The notes: a model not told the origin generated them from the sequence alone. Shown: positions 1 through 10,307, counted from the first letter of the stretch. The stretch: 64,000 bases of DNA from an uncultured Pelagibacteraceae bacterium (GCA_902559305.1 CACEHK010000001.1:99276-163275), one strand, 5' to 3'. Program-made: numbers and translations.

Positions 1-315
1 AAAATTTTAGCTCAACCTTCTTTAGCAAAACATTCTGGCAAAGAAGTTGGTCCAGGTTCTGATAAAAAAAGTGATGAAGAATTAAATGAATATATAAGAT
101 CTAAAGCTGAAACTGCTTATCATCCTTGTGGTACTTGTAAAATGGGAGTAGATGATATGTCGGTAGTAGATGAAAGCTTAAAAGTTAATGGAATACAAAA
201 TTTAAGAATTGTAGATGCTTCAGTAATGCCTGAAATTCCGAGTGCGAACTTAAATGCTCCAACTCTTATGATTGCAGAAAAAGCATCTGACCTTATCTTA
301 AATTCTTCCAATTAA
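1..315 (+). CDS. GMC-family oxidoreductase (choline dehydrogenase-like), C-terminal fragment; 5' end outside window
   Basis: Frame 1 is open from base 1 to TAA at 313-315; contains [11 protein letters not shown]...[27 protein letters not shown], the typical GMC oxidoreductase C-terminus. Confidence 0.93.
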   Translation, partial: KILAQPSLAKHSGKEVGPGSDKKSDEELNEYIRSKAETAYHPCGTCKMGVDDMSVVDESLKVNGIQNLRIVDASVMPEIPSANLNAPTLMIAEKASDLILNSSN

Positions 316-320
316 TTTAT

Positions 321-1022
321 CTATTCAAAATATTTCTTTTTTTTAAAAAATATTTTTTTAATAATAAAATATAAAAGATAAAATAATATAATTAAAAATA
401 CGTGAGGGATATATGCTTTAAAATCAAATTTATTCCAATAGAAAATATCCATGTAAGGTCCTATATAAAAAAGTATGGGAGCCCAAATAGATATTTTTTC
501 TAATATATTTGCACCAAAAAATTCTATATCCCCTACAGCTAATGAATAGCTTCCCTGATTATCATCATTGAAAACTTTAATTATATAAGTTCCAGCTTCA
601 AGTTTTAAACTTTCTTTAAATTCTTTATTGTTATGTGTTCCTATTTGAGGACCAATCCAATACCAATCCCTTGCGTAGGGTTCATACCATTCCTTCCAAT
701 TATACACTCTACCATCTGCAAAAAAAAATTGATTATTATTTTCATCAAATACCTCAAGTGAAATCCATTTAATATTATCATCAATTTTAGGAATTGTAAT
801 TCCTGCATAAAATGAAAACTCGGTTTTACTCTCAATTTTATAATAATGCGGTTCTCCAATTAGTTTTCCATAATAAGCTTTTGAAATTTCTGGCTCAACT
901 ACATTATGAGGTTTATTTGAAGAAGGTGAATACTTTATAAGTTTTGGTTGATGTGCTAGAGCAAAACTAAAACTTATTGAGAATAAAATTGTTAACAATA
1001 GAATTTTTTTCATTTTATACAC
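321..1022 (-). CDS. Secreted/membrane-anchored protein with a PPC-like beta domain and C-terminal TM segments
   Basis: N-terminal signal peptide, 'KLEAGTYIIKVFNDDNQGSYSLAV' resembling a PPC-type domain, hydrophobic C-terminus ending in Lys-rich tail. Confidence 0.6.
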   Translation of the reverse strand: MYKMKKILLLTILFSISFSFALAHQPKLIKYSPSSNKPHNVVEPEISKAYYGKLIGEPHYYKIESKTEFSFYAGITIPKIDDNIKWISLEVFDENNNQFFFADGRVYNWKEWYEPYARDWYWIGPQIGTHNNKEFKESLKLEAGTYIIKVFNDDNQGSYSLAVGDIEFFGANILEKISIWAPILFYIGPYMDIFYWNKFDFKAYIPHVFLIILFYLLYFIIKKIFFKKKKYFE

Positions 1023-1082
1023 ACTAAACTAAAAATATTATTATTGAAAATATATATTAATTAATTTATTTATTTTACTTGT

Positions 1083-2192
1083 ATGAAAAAAACCATTGTA
1101 AGTAGTTGGAATGAATGGGATCCCTTAAAACATGTAATTGTTGGTAGGGCAGATAACTGCTGTATACCAGCACCAGAACCTGCTGTAGATGTAAAAATAC
1201 CTCCCGACTCTGTTATGAAAGGTAAACATGGTAGAAGAACTCAAGATTCTATTGATAAAGCGAATGAACTTTTAGATAAGTTTGTAAAAACATTAGAAAG
1301 TCGAGGAATTAGAGTCGACAGACCAACCCCCTTAAAATTTGATGAAAAAATTGCCACGCCTGACTGGAGGGCTGAACATATGTTTGGGTGTATGCCATCT
1401 AGGGATGTAATTATTACTGTGGGAAAAGAAATGTTAGAAGCAACTATGAGTTTTAGATGCAGGTGGTTTGAATATTTAGCTTATAGACCATTGATACAAC
1501 AATACTTTATGGAAGATCCAGACATGAAACATGAGTCTGCTCCTAAACCTCGTTTGACAGATAAAGATTATCATAAAAATTATTTGTCAGATGAAGTAAG
1601 TATTGAACAACGATTGGAATGGGCTGAAAAAAAATATTTTGTAACAACTGAAGAGGAGCCTCTTTTTGATGCTGCAGATATTTTAAGGTTTGGTAAAGAC
1701 TTAATTGTTCAACATGGTTTTACTACAAATTTAAAGGGTATAGATTGGTTAAAAAGACATTTTCCTGATCATCGTGTTCACACTGTAAATTTTCCAGGTG
1801 ATCCTTACCCTATTCATATAGATGCAACTTTTACTCCTATAAGACCTGGTCTAATATTAAATAATCCTGTAAGAAAACTTCCTAAAGAGCAAAGAAAACT
1901 TTTTGAGGATAATGGTTGGGAAATTATTGATTCAGCTCAACCAGCACATAATTCTCCACCTCCTCTTACTTATTATTCAATATGGTTATCAATGAATATT
2001 TTAGTTTTAGATCCAAAAACTGTATGTGTGGAAAAAAGTGAAGTATATCAAGCTGAACAGTTAGATAAACTCGGAATGGAAGTAGTGCCTGTAGATTTTA
2101 GAGAGGCTTATGGGTTTGGTGGAAGTTTACATTGCAGTACAACCGATGTTTATAGAGAAGGAAGTTTACAAGATTATTTTCCTAAACAATAA
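1083..2192 (+). CDS. Glycine amidinotransferase-like (AGAT family) enzyme
   Basis: 369 aa; SSWNEWDPLKHVIVGRA start, HIDATFTP and LHCSTTDVYREG (catalytic Cys region). Confidence 0.88.
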   Translation: MKKTIVSSWNEWDPLKHVIVGRADNCCIPAPEPAVDVKIPPDSVMKGKHGRRTQDSIDKANELLDKFVKTLESRGIRVDRPTPLKFDEKIATPDWRAEHMFGCMPSRDVIITVGKEMLEATMSFRCRWFEYLAYRPLIQQYFMEDPDMKHESAPKPRLTDKDYHKNYLSDEVSIEQRLEWAEKKYFVTTEEEPLFDAADILRFGKDLIVQHGFTTNLKGIDWLKRHFPDHRVHTVNFPGDPYPIHIDATFTPIRPGLILNNPVRKLPKEQRKLFEDNGWEIIDSAQPAHNSPPPLTYYSIWLSMNILVLDPKTVCVEKSEVYQAEQLDKLGMEVVPVDFREAYGFGGSLHCSTTDVYREGSLQDYFPKQ

Positions 2193-2234
2193 TAATTTTA
2201 TCTTCATCTTAATAATTCTGTGATATATGGGCTA

Positions 2235-3185
2235 ATGTCCAAAAAAAATAATAATCCCAGAGGAATAATTTTAATACTGATAGCAATGATGGTTTTTTCA
2301 GTACAAGACGGGATTATGAAATATATTTTTAATTTTGTTTCACTTTATGAAGTTTATTTAATAAGAACTTTGGTTAGCTTCGGGCTTATTTTAATATTTT
2401 TAAAATTAAAAAAGGAAAAAATAGTATTTAAAACTCAATATCCTCTCTTAACTTTTTGTCGTGTGATTCTTTTCTTTTTTGGATTTAGCTCTTTTTATGT
2501 TTCATTAACTGTTTTACCTTTAGGATTTGCAACAGCCTTGTTTTTCGTTACCCCTTTTTTAATTACAATATTTGCACATTTATTTTTAAAAGAAGAGATA
2601 GGAATAAGAAGATGGTCCGCAGTGGTTGTCGGCTTTATCGGTGTATATATAACTTTAAATCCTGATTTTAATAATTTTAATTATTTAAGTTTATTACCAA
2701 TTTTGTGTGCATTTTGTTATTCACTATCAATGATAATTATAAAAAGAACCTCTGAGAAAGATAGTGTTTACACTCAAACATTTACTTTTTATTTTGGAGC
2801 AATAATTTTTAGTACTATTTTCTATTTTTTAATTGGGGATGGACAATATAATACCTCAGATCATCCTGCTTCCCAATTTATCTTTAGAGAATGGTTTGTA
2901 GACTTAGAATCTAGTATTTTATTTATGATTGCAACTGGATTAACAGCTACTGTAGCTTTTCTTTTTTTGTTTACCGCTTACAGCATAGCATCTCCTGCAG
3001 TAGTTTCTCCTTTCGAATATTCAATATTGTTATGGTCACCGTTAATAGGTTGGATATATTTTAATGAGATACCAAGCTTAAATACAGTCATTGGAATACT
3101 AATAATTGTCTCTAGTGGTATTTATATTTTTATGCGTGAAAAAGCCCAAGAACAATTAATTGCTACTGAAAAACCACTAAGATAA
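2235..3185 (+). CDS. EamA/DMT-family transporter
   Basis: ~10 TM segments, duplicated EamA architecture; ATG at 2235 preferred over GTG at 2220. Confidence 0.85.
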   Translation: MSKKNNNPRGIILILIAMMVFSVQDGIMKYIFNFVSLYEVYLIRTLVSFGLILIFLKLKKEKIVFKTQYPLLTFCRVILFFFGFSSFYVSLTVLPLGFATALFFVTPFLITIFAHLFLKEEIGIRRWSAVVVGFIGVYITLNPDFNNFNYLSLLPILCAFCYSLSMIIIKRTSEKDSVYTQTFTFYFGAIIFSTIFYFLIGDGQYNTSDHPASQFIFREWFVDLESSILFMIATGLTATVAFLFLFTAYSIASPAVVSPFEYSILLWSPLIGWIYFNEIPSLNTVIGILIIVSSGIYIFMREKAQEQLIATEKPLR

Positions 3186-4154
3186 ATGACAAAAAATATA
3201 ATCCCTACAATAAATATTTCTTCAATAGTAAAAAATGGTTATGAATGCCAAAGTTCAATTAAAATAATAAATAAAATTAAAAAAGCTTGTATTGATATAG
3301 GTTTTTTTCAGGTAACTGGCCACGGCATAAGTCAAAAAAAAATAAAAAATATTTGCAATGTAGGAAATAAATTTTTCAATTCATCTGATAAAAATAAAAG
3401 AAAACTTTCACCAAAAAAATGGAATTCCAAAAATAAAAATATTTATAGAGGATATTTTCCAAATGATGTGAATGGAAAAGAAGGCTTAGATATTGGTGAT
3501 TTAAAAGTTACAAAAAAATATGCCAATAATACTAAAAATCAATATATTGAGTATATTGATCTAAATAAATCTATAGATAAAAGTTCAATAAAAATATTAT
3601 CAAATTATTTTGATGATATTTATGATTTATGTGAAATTCTATTTCAAGGAATAATCAAGCTTTACAATAAAGACATTAAAATTTCTAAAGATGCATTTTC
3701 AAGGTATAAAACTTTAAGTACTTTAAGATTTAACTACTATCCTAATCAATCAAAACCTATTGAGATATCAAAACAAGACGGTGTCGCTCTTGGATGTGAA
3801 ACTCATGTAGATAGTGGGATATTTACAGTTCTTTATCAGGATAAAAAAGGTGGTCTACAAGTACAGAATAGAAAAAATCAAAAATGGTATGATGTTCCAT
3901 TTAATAAAAATGCCTTAGTGGTAAATACTGGAAGAGCGTTAGAATTCTTAAGTAAAGGAAAATTTAAAGCGACAAACCACCGTGTGCTTTGGAATAAAAA
4001 AAAGAGAATGTCTATACCTTTCTTTTTTGAACCGTCTTATGATTTTAAAATGAATAAATCTTATTTAAATGGTTCAAAATCAAATAACAAAGGTTTGATT
4101 TATGAAAAATTTTTAAACCTTTCTCTTAAAAAATTTATTGAATATCAAAGATAG
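3186..4154 (+). CDS. 2-oxoglutarate/Fe(II)-dependent dioxygenase (isopenicillin N synthase-like)
   Basis: HVDSG (HxD), NHRV...RMS (H...RxS) iron and 2OG motifs. Confidence 0.87.
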   Translation: MTKNIIPTINISSIVKNGYECQSSIKIINKIKKACIDIGFFQVTGHGISQKKIKNICNVGNKFFNSSDKNKRKLSPKKWNSKNKNIYRGYFPNDVNGKEGLDIGDLKVTKKYANNTKNQYIEYIDLNKSIDKSSIKILSNYFDDIYDLCEILFQGIIKLYNKDIKISKDAFSRYKTLSTLRFNYYPNQSKPIEISKQDGVALGCETHVDSGIFTVLYQDKKGGLQVQNRKNQKWYDVPFNKNALVVNTGRALEFLSKGKFKATNHRVLWNKKKRMSIPFFFEPSYDFKMNKSYLNGSKSNNKGLIYEKFLNLSLKKFIEYQR

Positions 4155-6496
4155 TTTTGGTTTTTTCTTATCCTATAGTTTGTATAATTAAAATAGCCAA
4201 ATATTAATAATAAAATAAATGAAAATACGTAAACTACATCTTTATTTGGTCGATCAAAATTTTCTGTTTTTAACTCAGTGATAATATCATCCATCTCTAA
4301 ACCACTTTTTTTAGCCTCACCTTTCCAATCAAGTGTATCAACAATAATTTTATTATCTTTTTTAACTAGGCTTAGACCGTAATTTTCTAAGTTAAATTCT
4401 TCATCAAATGTTCTTTTTTTAATTTCAAATAATTTATATCTTTCTCCATATGGACTCGGTCTCGTAATTTTTATATGAACATCTTTTTCAGGTTGAAAAG
4501 TAACCATGTTTGCATCATTTAAGTTAATATAATTAAATTTTGGATAAAACTTATTTAAAACAAATTCTGGTGACAAAAATGATATGGATATTACAAAAAA
4601 GATTATTATTTCAAACCATCTTAATTTATTTATAAACCACCCTTGTGTAGCTGCTGAAAAAACTAATATTCCTATTAATGATGTTATAATTACTAATATT
4701 GCATGCCAAATATTTTCAATACCAATTAATAATAGTTCGTGATTAAATAAAAATACAATAGGTAAAACTCCCGTTCTTAAACTATACCATAATGCTTGAA
4801 CGCCTGTTTTTAATGGATCTCCTCCAGATATTCCTGCAGCAGCATAAGACGCTAAACCAACAGGTGGTGTGACATCAGCCATTAAACCAAAATAAAAAAC
4901 AAATAAATGAACAGCAATTAAAGGGAAAATATAACCTGATGCATTACCAACATCTACAAGCACCATGGACATTAGTGATGCAACAACAACGTAATTTGCG
5001 GTAGTAGGTAGCCCCATTCCAAGTAACAAACATAAAATAATTGTTAAAAAGAGTAAAATAACAACATTATCTTTTGCAATAGATTCAATAACAATAATTA
5101 GATTTGTACTTAATCCAGTTGATCCAACCGCTCCAACAATTACTCCAGCTGTTGCTATTGCAACTCCAACAGCAATCATATTAATTGCTCCCTTTTGAAG
5201 TCCAACAACAGTTTCATTATACCAAATTGATAAATTTTCTTTATAATTATTATTCTTTCTTGAAATAACAATTTTGTACAAAAGATTTACAAAAACTAAT
5301 GAGATAGTTGCATAATAAATTGAGTAGGAAGCTGTAAGCCTCAAATAAACTAATAAATAAATTAAAACAAATATAGGAATTAAAAAATGAAGACCTGATA
5401 AAAAAGTTTCTTTTAATTTAGGTAATTTATCTTCTTCAATTCCTTTTAGTCCAAGTTTTAATGCTTCTAGATGTGAAATATAAAAAAGAGCTATATATGA
5501 AATTATTGCTGGTAAAAATGCATGTTTTACTATTTCAAAATAAGTAACTCCTATAAAGCTTGCCATTACAAATGCGGCAGCACCCATAACGGGTGGCATA
5601 ATTTGTCCATTAACAGATGAAGCAACTTCTATTGCACCAGCTTTTTCTTTTGAAAATCCTGTTTGCTTCATAATTGGAATTGTAAATGTTCCAGTAGTAA
5701 CTGTATTTGCAACAGAAGATCCTGAAATCATTCCAGTCATACCAGATCCAAGAATAGCAGCTTTTGCTGGTCCTCCTCGTGTTTTACCCACCATTGCAAA
5801 TGCCAAATCTAAAAAATACTTACCTCCACCTGCTGTTTCTAAAAAAGCACCAAATAAAACAAATAGAAATATAAAATCTACAGAAACTCCAATTGGAATT
5901 CCAAAAATAGCTTCTTGATCAAACCATTGAAATCCTACAAGTCGTTTTAAAGATAATCCTCCATGAGATATAATTTCAGGAGCATACTGACCATAATAAG
6001 AAAATAATAAAAAACAGACTGCAATAACTACTAAAGGTATTCCAATTACTCTTCTTGTGGCTTCTAATAAAATTAAAATACCGGTTGAACCAATTATTAA
6101 TTCAATCGGAATACTATAGTTGTTATATTTTAATATGTGTAGAACGCCACCTCTATCAATTAAATCATCATAAAAAAAATAGATATAAAGACAACATGAT
6201 ATTCCAATAATTCCAATCGTAATGTCAATGAAGTTAACTTTTCCTCGTTTAAAAGTTGGAAAAACTAAAAACGCTAATAAGAGAGCAAATCCTAAATGAA
6301 TTGCTCTTGCTGGTAAGCCTTTGAACATTCCAAAATCAAACATGAATGGGAATGGAGATGCGTACCAAAGTTGAAAAAATGACCAAATAATTGCTATTGC
6401 AGAAACAATTTTTAGATGAAAACCAGTAAGTCTTTTTGTAGGTGAGAGATCCTCATCAATTTTTGCTTGTATATTAGTATTGACTGGTTGATTCAT
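4145..6496 (-). CDS. TRAP transporter fused permease (TAXI type) with C-terminal DUF3394/PDZ-like region
   Basis: ~785 aa multi-TM protein, GSGMTGMISGSSVANTVTTGTFTIP and GMGLPTTANYV motifs; ORF track start 6517 is TTG, ATG (MNQPVNTN) at 6496 is more likely. Confidence 0.9.
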   Translation of the reverse strand: MNQPVNTNIQAKIDEDLSPTKRLTGFHLKIVSAIAIIWSFFQLWYASPFPFMFDFGMFKGLPARAIHLGFALLLAFLVFPTFKRGKVNFIDITIGIIGISCCLYIYFFYDDLIDRGGVLHILKYNNYSIPIELIIGSTGILILLEATRRVIGIPLVVIAVCFLLFSYYGQYAPEIISHGGLSLKRLVGFQWFDQEAIFGIPIGVSVDFIFLFVLFGAFLETAGGGKYFLDLAFAMVGKTRGGPAKAAILGSGMTGMISGSSVANTVTTGTFTIPIMKQTGFSKEKAGAIEVASSVNGQIMPPVMGAAAFVMASFIGVTYFEIVKHAFLPAIISYIALFYISHLEALKLGLKGIEEDKLPKLKETFLSGLHFLIPIFVLIYLLVYLRLTASYSIYYATISLVFVNLLYKIVISRKNNNYKENLSIWYNETVVGLQKGAINMIAVGVAIATAGVIVGAVGSTGLSTNLIIVIESIAKDNVVILLFLTIILCLLLGMGLPTTANYVVVASLMSMVLVDVGNASGYIFPLIAVHLFVFYFGLMADVTPPVGLASYAAAGISGGDPLKTGVQALWYSLRTGVLPIVFLFNHELLLIGIENIWHAILVIITSLIGILVFSAATQGWFINKLRWFEIIIFFVISISFLSPEFVLNKFYPKFNYINLNDANMVTFQPEKDVHIKITRPSPYGERYKLFEIKKRTFDEEFNLENYGLSLVKKDNKIIVDTLDWKGEAKKSGLEMDDIITELKTENFDRPNKDVVYVFSFILLLIFGYFNYTNYRIRKNQNYL

Positions 6497-6515
6497 ATTG
6501 AAATCATATACTAAC

Positions 6516-6550
6516 AAAAAAAAAGGCCCAATATAAATATCGGGCCTTTT
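6516..6550 (-). terminator. Rho-independent terminator/attenuator hairpin between TAXI SBP and permease genes
   Basis: AAAAGGCCC (6521-6529) pairs with GGGCCTTTT (6542-6550), 12-nt loop, T-tract on minus strand. Confidence 0.85.
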
Positions 6551-6567
6551 AATTTTTATTAACTAGA

Positions 6568-7572
6568 TTACATCAATCCAGCTTCTTTATAGTATCTAAT
6601 AGCGCCCTCATGTAAAGGTGCTGACAAACCATCAGCTATCATATCTTCCTTTTTTAAAGGTGCAAAAGCAGGATGTTGTTTTCTAAAATCGTCGAAATTT
6701 TCAAAAACTGCTTTTACTACTAAATAAACAAGATCTGCTTCAACTGCATTGCTAGTAACAACAGTAGCTTTAACACCAAAAGTAGTTACATCTTTTTTTT
6801 GTCCAGTGTAAGTACCAGCTGGTATTGTTGCTGAAGCATAATAATCTGCACCATCAATTAAACCTTGAACAGGTCCACCTGTTAGATTAATTGGTAATGC
6901 TTTAGCTCCGCAAGTAGCTGCTTGTTCCATAGCACCATTTGGAAATCCTACTGAATAACCAAACGCATCTATTTTACCATCGCAAAGTGCTTTAACTTGT
7001 TCAGATGAAGTAAGCTCAGTTACTGATTTAAAGTAACCATTGTCTACTCCCATTGCTTTCATAAGCTCTTCCATTGTTCCTCTTTGACCAGAACCAGGGT
7101 TACCTATGTTAACAACTTTACCTTTTAAACCTTTAAAGTCTTTAACTTTTGCTTTTTTTCTAGCCCAAATTTGGAAAGGTTCATTGTGAACTGAAAAAAC
7201 AGCTCTTAATCCTTTAAACTGTTTTCCTTCCCATTTGCTTGAACCATTAACGGCATGAAATTGCCAGTCAGACTGAGCTACACCAAATTGAAATTCACCT
7301 TCTTTGATTTGACCAATATTGTAGTTTGATCCACCAGTTGATGGAGCTGTACATCTGTATGCTTTATCTATACCTTTTTTTCTTCCGTGTTCTTTTGCTA
7401 TTGCTGATTTATGCAACATTTTACAAATAGCATTTCCTGTTTGGAAATAAACTCCAGTAGGTCCACCAGTTCCTATTGTAAAGAACTCAGCAGATTTTGC
7501 TACAGTTGAAAATGTAAACGTAGAAACAACAAGAGCTAAAACAGCAGAAAAAGTAGTTATCATTTTTTTCAT
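6568..7572 (-). CDS. TAXI-family TRAP transporter solute-binding protein
   Basis: Signal peptide then FFTIGTGGPTGVYFQTGNAIC, typical TAXI SBP; start 7572 or 7584. Confidence 0.9.
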   Translation of the reverse strand: MKKMITTFSAVLALVVSTFTFSTVAKSAEFFTIGTGGPTGVYFQTGNAICKMLHKSAIAKEHGRKKGIDKAYRCTAPSTGGSNYNIGQIKEGEFQFGVAQSDWQFHAVNGSSKWEGKQFKGLRAVFSVHNEPFQIWARKKAKVKDFKGLKGKVVNIGNPGSGQRGTMEELMKAMGVDNGYFKSVTELTSSEQVKALCDGKIDAFGYSVGFPNGAMEQAATCGAKALPINLTGGPVQGLIDGADYYASATIPAGTYTGQKKDVTTFGVKATVVTSNAVEADLVYLVVKAVFENFDDFRKQHPAFAPLKKEDMIADGLSAPLHEGAIRYYKEAGLM

Positions 7573-7663
7573 GTTTTCCCCCATGTGTTATTTAATATAA
7601 AAATGTATCTGCTTAAGTCAATGATGTCTAGTTTAGAATTATTATAATATCTTAGGTTGTATT

Positions 7664-8887
7664 TTAGTTATTTGACCAATCTTTAAGTCTATTTATGCCC
7701 TCAATTATTTTTGGGGCATGTTTTTTAATTTTCTCATAATTAATTTCCTCATTATGAACAGTATTATTCATAAAATTTTCTCCATCAAAATCAGTGTAAC
7801 TTAACCTAGCTAACATTTTTTTTTCAGAAAAACCGAAGTCTGAACCTGGTAATAATGCTACACCTGTTTCTTTTAAAATATTATCGCACAATTCAGTAGA
7901 TGTTGAAAATTTTTTATTAATAAATTCGGGTAATAAATAAAATCCACCTTGCGGTTTATTAATCAATACATTGTTTGATTTTAAATTTTCATAAACATAA
8001 TTACCAACAGATTTTAAAATATTTTTTGAATGATTAATATAATTTGCATGATCATTTTTATGTGCCGCAATTGCTGCATATTGAATTGGTGAACTTACTG
8101 ATGAAAATGTTTCGCTAGCTAAAACCTTAAGCTGATTTGTAATTTCTGTTAGATTTTCTGGTAATATAAAGTATCCCAATCTCCAGCCTCCTGCTCCACA
8201 CCATTTACTTAAACCTGTGCTTATAATTGTATTTTCTGGAGAATAATTTGATATAGATTGATAATTATCTTCAAAAGTTAACTCGGAATAAATTTCATCA
8301 GACAAAAAATATAAATTATATTTTTTTGTTAATTGTGAAATTTCACTTAAATTTGTGCATACTTGTCCAGATGGATTGTTTGGAGAATTAAGGAATATTA
8401 AATATTTTTTTTGTTTATCTTTTTTAATTACATCTTCTATTTCTTTAGCTGTTGGAAACCAATTATTTTCACTTTTTGTTTGAATCCATTTAATTTTATT
8501 TCTTCCAATTATTGCTTGAGGTGCATAAGAAACCCAGCTTGGAGCTGGAAGAATTATTTCTCCATCAAATAAAATTTGTAATAAAAACATCAATTCTTTT
8601 GATCCTGGACCAACAATTATATTAGAGCTTAAATATTTATGATCTTTTTTTTTTGAAATATATTGCGCAATAGAAACTCTTAAATCTTCAAGACCTTGCA
8701 TTGGGAGATATTTATTTTGATGCGCATTACCTTTAAGTTCATTAACAATATCTTGAGGCACTTTGAATGGTGATTGGCCAAATCCAAATTTAAATATTTT
8801 TTTGCCTTCTTTTTCCAATTTATTTGATTTTTCATTAATAAGAAGTGTAGACGAAGGTTTTAAATTTTTAATAATATCTTTGATCAT
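7664..8887 (-). CDS. Pyridoxal phosphate-dependent aminotransferase class I/II
   Basis: NSPNNPSGQV, SLSK-like STGLSKWCGAGGWRLGY PLP-lysine motif. Confidence 0.9.
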   Translation of the reverse strand: MIKDIIKNLKPSSTLLINEKSNKLEKEGKKIFKFGFGQSPFKVPQDIVNELKGNAHQNKYLPMQGLEDLRVSIAQYISKKKDHKYLSSNIIVGPGSKELMFLLQILFDGEIILPAPSWVSYAPQAIIGRNKIKWIQTKSENNWFPTAKEIEDVIKKDKQKKYLIFLNSPNNPSGQVCTNLSEISQLTKKYNLYFLSDEIYSELTFEDNYQSISNYSPENTIISTGLSKWCGAGGWRLGYFILPENLTEITNQLKVLASETFSSVSSPIQYAAIAAHKNDHANYINHSKNILKSVGNYVYENLKSNNVLINKPQGGFYLLPEFINKKFSTSTELCDNILKETGVALLPGSDFGFSEKKMLARLSYTDFDGENFMNNTVHNEEINYEKIKKHAPKIIEGINRLKDWSNN

Positions 8888-8969
8888 TTTTTATATAATT
8901 ATGATACTAAATAGGAATATAAGAGTACATTTAAAATAAATTATTCTTAAGAATTAAGGGAAATTAGTA

Positions 8970-9278
8970 ATGTCTAAAATAATAGTTCTAGCAAGTTTTC
9001 ATCCAAAAAAAGATAAAGTTAAAGAAGTCAAGGAAATTATATTGTCTATGATAAAACCCACAAGGTCAGAAGAAGGTAATGAACTTTATAATTTTTATGA
9101 AGAAAAAAATAAAGATGATAAAATTATATCTTTCCACCTATTTGAAATTTATAAAAATTCTGTCGCTTTAGATTTGCACAGAGAAACAGAACATTATAAA
9201 GATTATAGATCTAAAATAGAAGATTTGCTGGAAAAGCCTAGAGAGGTTAAAATTTTAAATTCTATAGATGCAATATAG
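8970..9278 (+). CDS. Antibiotic biosynthesis monooxygenase (ABM) domain protein
   Basis: 102 aa; ABM fold pattern with EEGNELYNFYEE...HLFEIYKN...HRETEHYKDY. Confidence 0.8.
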   Translation: MSKIIVLASFHPKKDKVKEVKEIILSMIKPTRSEEGNELYNFYEEKNKDDKIISFHLFEIYKNSVALDLHRETEHYKDYRSKIEDLLEKPREVKILNSIDAI

Positions 9279-9281
9279 TTT

Positions 9282-10307
9282 TTAATAACCAAGTTTTTTA
9301 TCAACTTGATTTGATAATTCTTTACTCTCAATAAAAAGTTTTAAATTATTAAAGAATATACTAAGGGTTAATTCGACATAATTTCCGTCATCGTCTGAGG
9401 ATACATGTGGTGTAATAACTAAATTAGGAGTATCCCAAAGTTTCGAGCTTTTATCTAATGGTTCATGAGAAAATACATCAAGTATCGCTCCCGCTATTTC
9501 ATTTTTTTTAAGTTTCTCGCTTAATGCATCATAATCCATTGCTGATTGTCTTCCTATATTTACAATTCCACATGTAGTTTTTAACATGTCGAGTCTTTTT
9601 TTATTAATTAAATTTTTAGTTTCAGGTGTTTCAGGAAGTGCTAAATATAAAAAGTCAGCTTCAGGCAAAACACTATCAATTTTATCTATTGTTATAATTT
9701 TTGAACAGCCTTCAGCTTTATTCCCTCTTCTATTAACTCCGATAATGTTTGCACCTAATTTTGAAACATGTTTTGCCATCGATCCTCCAAGTGATCCTGT
9801 ACCGACTACAACTACTGTTTTTCCATGAACTGGATTACTAAATAATGAAACAAATTCTTTATTTTTCTGATGAGTAATTAATCTTGTCATATGATTTTGT
9901 AACATCAAAATACTCATTAAACCAAATTCGCCAGCTTTTTTAGCATGAGCTCCACTGCTATTAGTCAAAACTAAATCATCGTTCATCCAGTCTAAAGGAA
10001 GCAAATGCTCTACTCCCGCTGAAATAACATGTATCCATTTAAGATTTGGAGCTTGTTCTTTAAGGTTTTTTGTTGGAAAGTTCCAAGCTAGTAAAATATC
10101 AGAATTTGCAATTGATTTTTTAAAATTTTCTTCATCCCAGTCAAAAAAAACTTCTATTTTTTCTTTAATTTCTGGAAATTTATTAAGAACATTATCAAAA
10201 CGATCTTTGGTTATTGTAAAATTTTTTTCTCCTTCAGCGTCGGTAGGGAAAGAACCTGGTGCCCAATGATTATTTTTAACATGAATTTTAATTTTTTTAT
10301 TTTTCAA
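9282..10307 (-). CDS. D-2-hydroxyacid dehydrogenase family protein
   Basis: VVVVGTGSLGGSMAK Rossmann motif, NIGRQSAMDYDAL, FSHEPL...TPHVS. Confidence 0.87.
   Translation of the reverse strand: MKNKKIKIHVKNNHWAPGSFPTDAEGEKNFTITKDRFDNVLNKFPEIKEKIEVFFDWDEENFKKSIANSDILLAWNFPTKNLKEQAPNLKWIHVISAGVEHLLPLDWMNDDLVLTNSSGAHAKKAGEFGLMSILMLQNHMTRLITHQKNKEFVSLFSNPVHGKTVVVVGTGSLGGSMAKHVSKLGANIIGVNRRGNKAEGCSKIITIDKIDSVLPEADFLYLALPETPETKNLINKKRLDMLKTTCGIVNIGRQSAMDYDALSEKLKKNEIAGAILDVFSHEPLDKSSKLWDTPNLVITPHVSSDDDGNYVELTLSIFFNNLKLFIESKELSNQVDKKLGY

Noticed and set aside
120-311. 63-aa minus-strand ORF
   Set aside because: Antisense to the GMC oxidoreductase C-terminus
4145-4154. Ten-base convergent overlap between the 2OG-Fe oxygenase and TRAP permease genes as a special feature
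   Set aside because: Short 3' overlaps are common in compact genomes; also seen at 56618-56637 (mrp/thyX)
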